Assembly: GCF_932294415.1 (NCBI RefSeq)
Contig: NC_065536.1
Location: forward strand, 32,445,354-32,509,353
Source: Quercus robur
Lineage: Eukaryota > Streptophyta > Magnoliopsida > Fagales > Fagaceae
Length of the DNA: 64,000 bases
Reading direction: 5' to 3'
Shown here: one piece after another, positions 31,760 through 41,784 of the stretch
Position numbering within the stretch: position 1 is the stretch's first letter
Layout: every line of letters begins with the position of its first letter
The notes under the pieces: generated by a model
Seen by the model: the letters and a program-made list of their open reading frames with translations, nothing else
The model's database searches: none
What the model was told of the DNA's origin: nothing
Translations under genes and position numbers: made by a program

Positions 31760-33330
31760 ATGGCCCTTAAGAAAGCTAAAACCAATATCAAAACTAAAGC
31801 CAAAAGAGTTTTAGGGTCCACTTCCACCTCTGATGAGGAATTTGATAGGGTTCGGTTTCATTCTCTCCCAAATGCTCAAAAGTTTGAGACTTTGGTTCAG
31901 TACAAGTCAATATGGAGTGAAGGGTGGATTAATTTAGATGAGTTAGATCCTTTTATCCAACAAAATCTAGACTCTAGGGGTTGGTTGCCTCTTTGTTCTG
32001 ATTTAGTGTCTCCTCTATCAGCCTTGATTAGAGAATTCTACTTGAATCTCTCTATTCACTTTGCTTCATCCGGTGGTCACTTCTTGATTACTTGGATTCG
32101 AGGTAAAGAGTTTCAAATAACTAAGAAGATGATATATACTGCTCTTTTTGTGCCTCTTATTCAACATCCTACTTATCCATACACTGAGTCTCCTCTATTG
32201 GATGATGTTATGTCTCTTCTCTATAGAAGAACTATCTCTTAGGGTTCTGAGCCTAGACTCAATTCTCATGAGTTAACTGAGGTTAACTATTTATTGTTTA
32301 GGATAGCTTGTCATAACATTTTTCCTATCTCTCATGTGCATTCTATTCCTATAGATAGGTGCATCTTCCTATATGCTCTCATTACTAGTGGTTCCATATG
32401 TTTTCCCTCTCTTTTCATTCAAACCATTGTTAAGGTCCATAGGAACAACACTAGGAAACAACATCTCTTCTTGGATTCAAGGTGAAGAGTTTTATATAAC
32501 TAAGAAGATAGTATTTGCTGCTCTTTTTGTGCCTCTTATTCAGCATCCTACTTATCCATTCACTAAGTCTCCTCCATTGGATGATGTTATGTCTCTTATC
32601 TATGGAAGAACTATCTCATAGTGTTTTGAGCCTAGACTCCATTCTCATGAGTTAATTGAGGTTAACTATTTATTGTGTAGGATAGCTTGCCATAACATTT
32701 TTCCTGTCTCCAATGTGCATATCATTCCTATATATAGGTGCATCTTCCTAAATGCTCTCATTACTAGTGGTTCCATATGTTTTCCCTTTCTTTTCATTCA
32801 AACCATTGTTGAGGTCCATAGGAACAACATTAGGAAACAAAGTCTCTTCTTTCTTGTCTTTCTTGGTAGGATCTTAGAGTACATAGAGTTAAAGTGTTTC
32901 CCCTCCTCAGAGTAAGTTCATCTCACAACACCCATAGGAGCTACCCCTTCCTCAAACAGTGCAGTGCATAGAAGAAGACTGTTGAACCTAGTGGTGGTAC
33001 AACAAAGAGACCTAGAGTAGAGTCTACTAGCGAGGATGTGCCTTTTGATCCCACTGCTGCTGTTTCTGATGATGATGATAAGGATGATGCTGATGTAGAT
33101 GCTGCTGCAATTGGTCCTTCTACAGCCTCTCCATCTCTTCACTCCATGCTTAAGAGAGTCGTTGAAACGCAGTCATCACATCATATCATGATGGAGACAT
33201 TCATGACAACTTAGGTGGCTCATGGACAGCTTCTAGATGATCTTATCATAGATATTGTTGCTTTGAGAACTGATTTTGCTGAGTATAGAACTTCTTTTCC
33301 TCCACCTCCACCCTCAAATTCTTGATGATT
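31760..33330 (+). pseudogene. Plant-transposon-domain ORF of an LTR element, broken and internally duplicated
   Basis: It begins MALKKAKTNIKTKAKRV at 31760 and runs to a stop at 32240. It includes VSPLSALIREFYLNL and WIRGKEFQITKKMIY, typical of the putative plant transposon protein domain found in non-autonomous retroelements (PF20167-like, from memory). Downstream sequence keeps the domain signature NIFPISHVHSIPIDRCIFLYAL. A block of about 380 bp is tandemly duplicated: 32090-32470 recurs at 32471-32860, so NIFP...IPI.RCIFL appears twice. Further on, a frame with KRPRVESTSEDVPFDP and an acidic DDDDKDDAD stretch ends with a proline run and a stop near 33325. Several stops and frameshifts separate the parts. 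Function of the domain is unknown; no pol genes are present. Confidence 0.65.
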
Positions 33331-33781
33331 GCCTTTGGAAATGCATAGCAAAAAGAGGGAGTAGATAGATGTGTGAGCTCCTGTACTTAGGGGGAGCAGT
33401 TTTTGTAGTTAGGGGGAGAGTTGTTTTTGTTTTGGTGATGTTTATTTATTTATTTATTTATTTTTTGTTATGTTTAGTTTGTACTTGTTTCACAATCTTG
33501 ATGCTTATTGATTCTATGATTATTCTCTTGAATAACTTGTTTTAGTTTGTTTTGTGAAATCAAGTTCAATATATGTTTTATACTGTATTTTTCACACATG
33601 CGTTTATGGTTTGTTTCAATGTTTCAGGAAATTACAGGTTAATTCTTTCATCATGTTGCTGCCTGTTATTGCAACTTATAGATAGTAAATTTTGATTGAA
33701 TTGTAGTGGGGCAACAAATTGTATTGGGTTAGCTCTTGAATTGAGCAATTCATGTTTATGTACGTTTTGTCATGGATTTCC

Positions 33782-33793
33782 AAAGGGGGAGAT
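33782..33793 (+). promoter_or_regulatory. Polypurine tract of the LTR element
   Basis: AAAGGGGGAGAT sits directly before the TGTTAG start of the 3' LTR, the usual site of plus-strand priming in LTR retrotransposons. A related purine stretch GGGGGAGCAG / GGGGGAGAG occurs at 33390-33420. Confidence 0.75.
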
Positions 33794-34607
33794 TGTTAGG
33801 TTCTAAATATTTAGGAATAAATGTCTAGGTTCTAATTTTATGTAAGTTGGCAAACCAAGAACTAAAACATGTCTAGTTTAAGATTTCTATATCTTAGAAC
33901 AGTGTTAGACATTGCTCATGTTGGTTCAAGTCAAGATTCAAGAATAGTCATGATGCAAAAAAAAATGAGAGAAAGGCTCGACTGATCGAGAATAGATTTC
34001 TATATAATTTAAATCAGGCCCAAAGCCTGTGAAAACGTCTAGAGTTTCAGTCCAACACTGCTAAGTATAAAAAGAAAACCCTAAATACATTTAAGAAGTT
34101 CTTGGAAGACCTGTGAGTTACTCTTGTGAGATTTTGTAACCTTCTAACTCAACACGCCTCTACCAAAAAGATCTATATTCAAGAACTGGTGGAGTTAAGT
34201 TGTTGCATACAAGATCAACAATTGCTGATGGTCTAAAGCTTTGAGTGGGATTTCAAAGTCACAAACGTGAGTATTTGTGTGTGACAAATTTATATAGAAG
34301 AGTCCGAGAATTCGGATCTGTGTGTGATCACGTGAATAAGTACTATAAGAAGTAGTTTTAGATTTAGGGGAAAATCTATTGTAAAACTTTCATTCTATCA
34401 TAGTGAATTTGTTGCCTTAATGATAGTTTAGATTAAATTCTCTCTAGGTTTTCTTGGGTCATCATATCACTCGTCTTATTTATTTCCCACATTATGTGAT
34501 ATGATTATTTGTATTTAACCTAAATTTGAATAATAAACCTAAACAACAACTTGGTTAATTAATTAGGTTAAACAATCTGAGTATACAAGGGTCTAAACGA
34601 ACTAACA
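33794..34607 (+). mobile_element. 3' LTR (814 bp)
   Basis: It starts TGTTAGGTTCTAAATATTTAG right after the polypurine tract and ends AACGAACTAACA, giving the inverted hexamer TGTTAG/CTAACA. A TATA-type signal (AAGTATAAAAAGAAAACC) lies near 34064. The following bases are ACAAT, expected to be the 5-bp target duplication, and the duplicated block at 29495 and 34847 indeed reads TATTACARTGTG at this place, showing the uninterrupted site. The solo LTR at 6884-7750 belongs to the same family. Confidence 0.8.
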
Positions 34608-35330
34608 ACAATGTGTAAAACCATATCGTTATGTTGAGTAATTTTGCTTTTAATTTTTTTAACACTTTTATATTAAGCTTCTTTGATTTAATCAATTTAC
34701 TAGAATAGATAAAGCGTTTTACACTTCTAAGAGGGATGTCACATTTTTTTAAGTTCTCAAATGTTGCATATTAGTGGCTTTAAACATCCCAAAAAAAAAA
34801 GAAAAAGAAAAAAGAAAAATCTTAACATGAGCTTCTATACTTACATATTACAATGTGCAAAACGGTGTTGTTTTGCAAAGTAATTTTGTTATTTTATTTT
34901 ACATTTTTATATTAAGTTTCTTTGGTCTAATCCATTAGTTTTAATAGATAGGGCGTTTTACACATCTAATTTGTCCCCCTTCCCCCCCCCCCCCCCCCCC
35001 CCCCTAAATTGGTATTTGCTATGTGTCAGGGACATTTTCATGAGGGGCAAAAAAATGCAAGAACGACTCAAATCTCCGTTTGGGTTATAAGTGATTTTTT
35101 GAGTAGAGTCAAATCCAAAATTCCAATTGAATGATAAACAAAGGCTAATGGTGCATCATAAGCTAGACATAAAAATACCAATAACTGAAAATGCAGAAAA
35201 ATGCTTAAAAACAATAGGTCTAAAACTTCAACCCATAGATAGTAGGAAGAGGAAATTGAGAGAGGTCATGAGAAAGAGAGGGAAGGTTCCTTTGTATCAG
35301 TATCTCTACCTTCAAGCTTCAAAATAGTGA
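34608..35330 (+). repeat. Large direct duplication, right copy
   Basis: Matches 29497-30148 in order: AATGTGTAAAACC, GAGGGATGTCACATTTTTT, TTTGGTCTAATCCATTAG, CTCCGTTTGGGTTATAAGTG, AATGATAAACAAAGGCTAATG, CTTCAAAATAGTGA. It carries a run of about 22 C residues (34982-35004), where the left copy has only CCCCGCC plus an A-tract. The frame 35127-35327 corresponds to the shared small frame. Confidence 0.75.
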
Positions 35331-35339
35331 GAATATTTG

Positions 35340-36355
35340 TTGATTGAATGACCTTTTGCTCTTATAGAGAGTGAAAATTTTCGACCAATCACAAATTCTA
35401 ACGTCATCCATCAAGTCCACCTAGTCTGTTTGAAATGACCAATTACAAAGTGACACGTGCTAATTAGTGGATCCCACTATTGTTATTCATAGACCAACAA
35501 AAAATTTTGAAGTGTCATTGAATAAAAATTACAAAGAATATTCAAGAGCCAATAACACATTAACATGTGTTGATATTTCATTTAAAATGACATAAGCAAT
35601 AATTAAATACTATCATGTGTTGTTTTAAATTAAGACACTTTGGCTAATCAAATAACATCATGTGTCCTTTGGAGAATAAGACATAAATTTCATTCATTTA
35701 AATTATGATACATGTCAGCACTAATAGCCAATCATGTGTCATCACACTCCTCAAGACTTTAATAAATAGAGATTTTCCTTGGTCTTGTAGGATGACATTC
35801 AATACAATCTAATGTCTTGAAATTCTGCCAGAGTTAGGCTCTAAAGCATCCAAGAACTTCAACCTTCGAATACAAAAAACATTCATTCAAATCATCCTCT
35901 TAGATATTATAGTTCACTAGAATCAAGGTCAAAAGCCTCCAAAAACTCCAAAAGACTATAAATTAGTGCGAAGAACATTCATCCAAATCATACTTTCAAG
36001 TCTCAGAGTAGTATTAGAATCAAGCTGCAAAGCCTCTAGAAACTTCAAGAATTCTAATTAATCAATCAAAACTTCATCGGATTTAAACTCTAAAGCCCTG
36101 AGGAACTTTCACTACAAATTTTCGAAGATGAAAAAAATTTGAACAACACATGCAGAACGCAAAGAATGAAGATTTCCTACCAAGCTCATAGTTAGAGATT
36201 CATTGCAATTTTGTTCCAAAGATCTTTAAATCCACTTAAGGATAAAAGTGAGGACATCTTGTGTTTGAATCAAAACTACATCAACACAATTCTTGAATTG
36301 AAGTTTTCCCAAGGAGATCGAATCAAAGAATCATTCTATTGTATTAGAAATTAAA
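35340..36355 (+). mobile_element. Probable LTR or LTR-element fragment with internal repeats
   Basis: Contains an AATAAATAGAGATTTTCC TATA-like signal near 35760 followed by four diverged units of about 90-105 bases, recognisable by CTCTAAAGCATCCAAGAAC (35838), TCAAAAGCCTCCAAAAAC (35929), GCAAAGCCTCTAGAAAC (36031) and CTCTAAAGCCCTGAGGAAC (36090), with AACATTCATYCAAATCAT between. The look is that of a Gypsy-type LTR/leader, but termini and target duplication are not found. Confidence 0.4.
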
Positions 36356-36562
36356 TAATGAGAATGGTAATAACACATTCATCAATACAAATTTGCATTT
36401 TTGAAACATTTTCAATTGTTTGGCTTTCAAAATTGAGAATTTGTGTTTACAACTCTAAAAAACATGATTGGTTTGGTTTTGAGCTAAAGAGAGTTTTATA
36501 CCAGCCTTTAAATATCCTTAATGATTGGTTTTTAGGTTTAAAAATGAGGTTATGGACCTCTA
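36356..36562. other. Intergenic DNA
   Basis: An open frame overlaps here but is unrecognised and AT-driven. Confidence 0.35.
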
Positions 36563-37491
36563 AGAGCATCCATATTGGCGGTGTCAAATTGCTAAAATGC
36601 TATTTTTAGCACCAAAAACTACAAAAAGTGTGCTACATTGGTGGTGCTATATGTAAAAATTTTAACTCATCAGCTACAATGCACAACCATTTATAGCTGT
36701 GCACTGTAGCTCAAATGTTAAAGCAAAAAATTATATTTTATTCTCCCTCTAATTAGAATAATGTTTCCTTCCTTTTTTTTCTTTGCCCGTTACGCTCACT
36801 CTCTCTTCACTTCACCCAAGCTATCTCTTTGGTTCTCTCTTCCTTTATCTCCCCTACCCAACTCTAACCCATCTTTCTTCCTTAACTCACAACTGACCCA
36901 AGCCATAAGCCTCCATTGTTGACCCATTTCCAACGTTTTTGTTTGTGTTTCGACATGAGTTTCGGGTTGTGTTTGTGTTTTGAGCATGGGCTTTGGGTTG
37001 TGTTTTTGTTTTGGGCCGGGTTTCGGCCTCTCTCTGCACACTGTGAATATGAGGTTTTGCAAATTTTTTACCTAAGGAAAATTCATGTAGTTCATTCATA
37101 AGGCCCAAAACAAACCCCTGATCACAATGATGAAATCCAACTCCACATTTTTGTCTAATTAAAATCAGTGCATTGCTTATTCTAAGATTTTTTTTTTTTT
37201 TTCCAGATCTACTTTCTCTCTGGTTGTGTGGTGTTTTATATTCAGTGTGGTGGTTTTGGTTGTGGTTGTGTGGTGGTTTCCATTGCTGTGGTGGTGGTTG
37301 TTATAGGTGGCGGTGGTTTCCATTGTAGTGAATATATTATTTTATTATATTGTTTATATTATTTTAATATGTTGAATGCTAAAATAAAACCATTGATTTT
37401 GGGTGTTTTGTAGAGCGAGGTGGTAAAATAGATAAAATAAATTTTGAGGGCTAAAAGCTAAAATTTTTAGCTCCACCAATGCTAATGCTTT
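36563..37491. mobile_element. Non-autonomous DNA transposon with short terminal inverted repeats
   Basis: Left end AGAGCATCCATATTGGCGG and right end CCACCAATGCTAATGCTTT are imperfect inverted repeats of 19 bp (AGCATYMRYATTGGYGG). Subterminal regions also pair: GCTAAAAT near 36590 with ATTTTTAGCT near 37465. Inside are a GA/TC-rich stretch (36790-36850), a GTTTGTGTTT-rich stretch (36935-37010) and a GGTGGTGG-rich stretch (37230-37320) that make spurious frames. No transposase. The superfamily could be hAT or PIF. Confidence 0.55.
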
Positions 37492-38116
37492 AGGGTACTA
37501 AATTCATGTTTGGTTTAGTTGGCATTTTGTTTGGATAAAATGGTTGGCTTTCTTTATACATAATTTTGGAAATAAAGTAGTTGACTCTAATTACTTGATG
37601 TTTCCTAGTTACTGCAAGCTCTTGGAAGTTACATTTGGTGGCTATAGCAGGCTAGGCAAATCAATTTAGGGCCAATTGTGTTTTTTGGGTGGAAAAGAGA
37701 GCATGGCAACAAACTTGGGTCATAGATAGCAAGAGTATAAGAAATCTTTTGGGGTAAAAATTTTAGGTACAATACCTCCTCCATGAGTCTAATTTTCTAG
37801 CATCGTCTCTTGCCCACTTAGCAGCCCACATGGGTTAGACTCATGCAAAAGATCCAAAAGAAATCGGCCCATATCCTCCAAATCACACTCTCTTAATTTC
37901 TCCAAATATGTCACATGGGCTTGGGTTATGCTTAAAAGAATGAAATAAAATAAAATACATGAATTGAGCTAACAAGAATGTCGGGCTCGGTTGAATCGGA
38001 CTTGTAGAAAATGTGTCGCAAAAATGACCATCAACACTATGTCGGGTAGAAATCAGTGCGATACAATACAAAGTTTTCTTTATAAGAGACAATATTAGTA
38101 TTCAATAGTTAATATC
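37492..38116. other. Intergenic DNA
   Basis: No recognisable gene or element. Confidence 0.4.
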
Positions 38117-38145
38117 ACTAGTCACTAACCCGTGCAATGCACGGG
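38117..38145 (-). mobile_element. Helitron 3' terminus (reverse orientation)
   Basis: On the minus strand: hairpin CCCGTGCATTGCACGGG (38145-38129), TTAGTGA, CTAG (38121-38118), then T. Differs from the 3076-3104 terminus at two positions. The element would extend to the right. Confidence 0.65.
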
Positions 38146-40226
38146 AAAGATATTGGGTATGAAGATTTAACATTCTCAATTATTTAATAAATGTATGAAA
38201 GACAAATTTAAAGAACAAATTATTCAATATTTCTAATTAATCATGATGAACCATAACAATAGCAAATATGTTAACCCATCCAACAAGAAAACTACAACTC
38301 ATAAGCTTAAATTATATCCAAACACAAACAAACAATCAAAAAAAAGTCTCATATTAATACAAAGAGAGAAACAAAACAAAAGGCTAAATGTAAATTAAAA
38401 TTATAAAACATTAATAGTGGTCGTTGTAAACCACAAAACATATACACGGCTATTTACAAATAAAATCACTACTATCAAAAGAACAGTTAAAAGAGATAGC
38501 ACTATTAATAAAATAAACAGTCAATACTTAATATAAAATAATATAAATAATAAAATAAACAATCAATACTAAATAAAAAATAATATAAATGATAAAATAA
38601 ATAATGCAAGTGCACGAAGTTAACACTTGATGGACGTGTGGTAGAGGCATATAAAGTTGAATTTGAAAGCTTCACAGGCTTGGTCAGGCAAAGGCACACA
38701 AAAAAAATAAGGTTGAGAAGACAAAAGAACGAAAGGAAAAAGAAACAAAGCAAAAAGAAAGGAGCTTGAGCAAAAAAAGAAAGAAAGCAGTCTTGGCAAA
38801 GAAGATGAAGAAGATGGAGGTGACAGCAGCTATCTGGTATTGACTTTCGTTTTTCTCTATGGGTTTTTTTGTGTGGATAATATTTAAATGATCTGAGTTT
38901 TGGGTTTTGGGGGAAGGAGATTGTAACGTGAGAATGTCAAAAGAATAATTCAAATGTTAAAATATTGAGGTTTGTATTGCTTTTATAGTGTTCATAGTGG
39001 GTGTTCTGATGAAGGAGGCGATTTTGAGGAAGAAGATGTCTGTTGGTGGGTATGGTGGGTTTTCAGATGCGATGCGATGATGCTTTGCTTTTGGCTTGCC
39101 GTGGGTCTGATTGGCTTGCCATGGGTCTGATTGAGGAGCTGGGAGGAGCTATAAGAGAAGGCATAGTATCGTGAAAGGGAAAGCGTGAAAGGCAGAGTCG
39201 AGTTTTAAAAAATTCAATTACGTTTTTTTTTTTTTTTAATTATTCTAACATGAAAATTTGTGGGAACTTTAAAAGTTTCAATTTTATATTTATATATATA
39301 TATATATATATGTGGATTAGATTTAATATGAAATTCTTATATTTTATGGCGAATATTTAAGGGCATTTTCTTTTTGAGTCCTATTAATGAGCTCATAAAC
39401 CGAACCCACTTTGGAGTCGGTAATGACAACATCCTTCCCCCAAGTACAAAGCAAGTACTTTGTACTTATCAAAGCACAAACCTGGATGTACTTGTTCTAC
39501 GTACACAATGCCACACCAAGATATGATGTGAGTGAGCAAAAAGTATACAAGAAGGGAAATACCCTAAAGGTTGACTTGCAACAAAGCAGATGTTAGTCAA
39601 GCTTTTTCACAAACAACATTACTGGTTATCTCCCCCTCGTCGACAGCTAGTAGTTGGTGGACTAGCCTTTCTTACCTTAGACTTATCCTAAATGAACAAG
39701 TTAAAAATTCATAAATATTCAATTATTAGTTGTAATGCACACTTTTTAAAAAATAAAATATTGATGATTCATTGGTTTACACATACAAATTTAGTGTGGT
39801 TGTGTGCATTTTTTTGAATATTTGTGTACAATTTTATTTGTTGAAAAATGTATTAAAATATTATTTAATAAAGTATTAAATGCATCTTAATAATTGATTT
39901 TTGGGTATCCTAAATAGAATTCTTCCTTTATTACATTTAATAGTTCATATTTAAGGGTATTTCATTTTTAATTACAATCTATTATTGATAAATGGTAAAA
40001 ATATTGATATATAAAAATAGTTCATTTTTATACATAAATTATTTTGTCCATGTGATACAAAATAACCAAAGGTAATCGCCACATGTGAAGATGAGCATTC
40101 TCCAAACTAAACAAATTCCATGGTTAAGCTTTTGTAACTATGTCTCTGCAATTTGTGCGATGCAATTATTATTAGTTTTCTCCAATATTTCAATAATTTT
40201 CATCAACTAGTTGGCATATCCTGGTG

Positions 40227-40230
<4 letters not shown>
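38146..40230. other. AT-rich DNA, partly Helitron interior
   Basis: A purine-rich strand at 38690-38820, the direct repeat TTGGCTTGCC(G/A)TGGGTCTGATTG (39092 and 39112) and a (TA)n tract at 39291-39311. No gene supported; the small frames here are low complexity. Confidence 0.4.

Positions 40231-40274
<44 letters not shown>
40231..40274 (+). repeat. Long poly(A) tract
   Basis: An uninterrupted run of about 44 A residues, followed by CATCTAAGATTCAAAT. Possibly the tail of a decayed retroposon; no body is recognisable to its left. Confidence 0.7.
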
Positions 40275-40275
<1 letters not shown>

Positions 40276-40788
40276 ATCTAAGATTCAAATCCCCCAACTA
40301 TTGATGTATCAAAAACAAAATTTTAATAAATTTCCTTGTAAATAATTTTAAGTTTTAGTGTTCTATTTTATAGAAACAAAAATAGAAAGAAAATAAGAGT
40401 GGTGTAGTTATTTGATCATACTAGATGTGTTTACGAATTTGAAAGTTTCATGATATAGTGATTGATTTAAATAAGCGTGTTTCATGCCTACTCAAGAATG
40501 CAAATATTGTTTTGATAAAATAAAAAATGCAAATATCCTTCAATTATTTTTTTTACATTCTTAAATGTATTGATATTTTTTTTCTTTTGTTGGACTTTGT
40601 TTCAATTGTTTTTTTCATATAAATTTTAGAAAGTATACAATATTTCAAATCAATTGCTTTCATATAAATCTTAGAAAATGAAATCAATATTTCATTATAC
40701 TTAAATAATTAATATAACAAAATAAATATATTTATTCTATTAGTAATCTTTTTAATTATATAGAATCACTACAAAAAAACAGGACCTC

Positions 40789-41352
40789 TGGCCGCGTTTT
40801 TAAAACGCGGCTACATGCCAAAAAAATGTGGCTATAGCCTATAGCCACGTTTTTTTAGGCCACGGTTTCTAATGTGGCCTAAAACTTGTGACTATAGGAC
40901 TGATGGTCCTATGGCCGCACTTTTTAACCGCGGCCCAAGCCCGGGCCCTATAGCCCCGTTTAAAACGCGGCCTAAGGGTACGGGCTTAGGCCGCGTTTAA
41001 AACGCGGCCTACGCCTTTACCTTAGGCCGCGTTTTGAACGCAGCCTAAGGTTGAACCTTAGGCCGCGTTTAAAACATAGCCCAAGGGTGAACCTTAGGCC
41101 GCGTTTAAAACGCAGCCCAAGGTTCAACCTTAGGCCGCGTTTAAAACGCAGCCCAAGGTTCAACCTTAGGCCGCGTTTAAAAAGTGCGGCTATACCTCCC
41201 ATTGTGACGGCCTGTTACACTCATTTAAGCCGCGTTTTAACCGTGGCCTAAGGTTCAGTCTTAGGCCGCACTTAAAACGCGGCCTAAGGTTCTGCCTAAG
41301 GTTCTTATTATGAATTTGGTCTATAGCCACGTTTTTATCGTTTTAAAAACGT
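40789..41352. repeat. CACTA subterminal array of GCCGCGTTT palindromes
   Basis: More than a dozen copies of GCCGCGTTT(T)AAAACGCGGC or its halves, spaced about 45 bases apart, with AAGGTTCAACCTTAG, itself a small palindrome, between them (41040-41170). The block closes with GCCACGTTTTT...AAAAACGTGGC (41327-41356). In En/Spm, TNPA binds repeated motifs in such subterminal regions. CpG density is far above the surroundings. Short frames over this array (41017-41251) are repeat artefacts. Confidence 0.8.
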
Positions 41353-41784
41353 GGCTATAGTATTTTTTTTTTTTCCTTTTTATTTCCTTTTGCTGGGCAG
41401 ATTTTTACAAACCTATCAAACAACCCAGAATTCCAATAACAACCCAGAATTCCAATAACAACCCAAAATATCTCTAATAACAACCCAAAATTCCAACAAA
41501 ATATCAAGTAAGAATTTTCTCAAGCATTAATTTTCTCTAAATAAATATCCAAACAACTATACATGAAGAGTCCACGAAGAGTCCAAACAATATTACAATT
41601 ATGTTTACAATATTTTCAATATCCACGAAGTTACAATATTCCGAATATCCAAACAATTATACATGAAGAGTCCATGAAGAGTCCACGAAGATATTATACT
41701 ATGATGTTGCGCTATATCCTGAAAATATTATATACGCAAAATTAGTAGCACATAATATTGCGATAAACACGCAAGTTTCATTAA
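41353..41784. other. 3' flank of the TNPA-type gene
   Basis: Short tandem words AACAACCCAGAATTCCAAT (three or four variants, 41423-41490) and ATACATGAAGAGTCCA (41559 and 41659). Likely 3' untranslated region of the transposon gene; no clear polyadenylation signal was chosen. Confidence 0.4.

Noticed and set aside
36563..37491. Host gene encoding a glycine/valine-rich protein near 37228-37413
   Set aside because: The frame comes from GGTGGT-rich sequence inside a transposon with terminal inverted repeats.
41017..41251. Repetitive open frames (RGLRLNLGL-type and its antisense)
   Set aside because: They are translations of the CACTA subterminal palindromic repeats.
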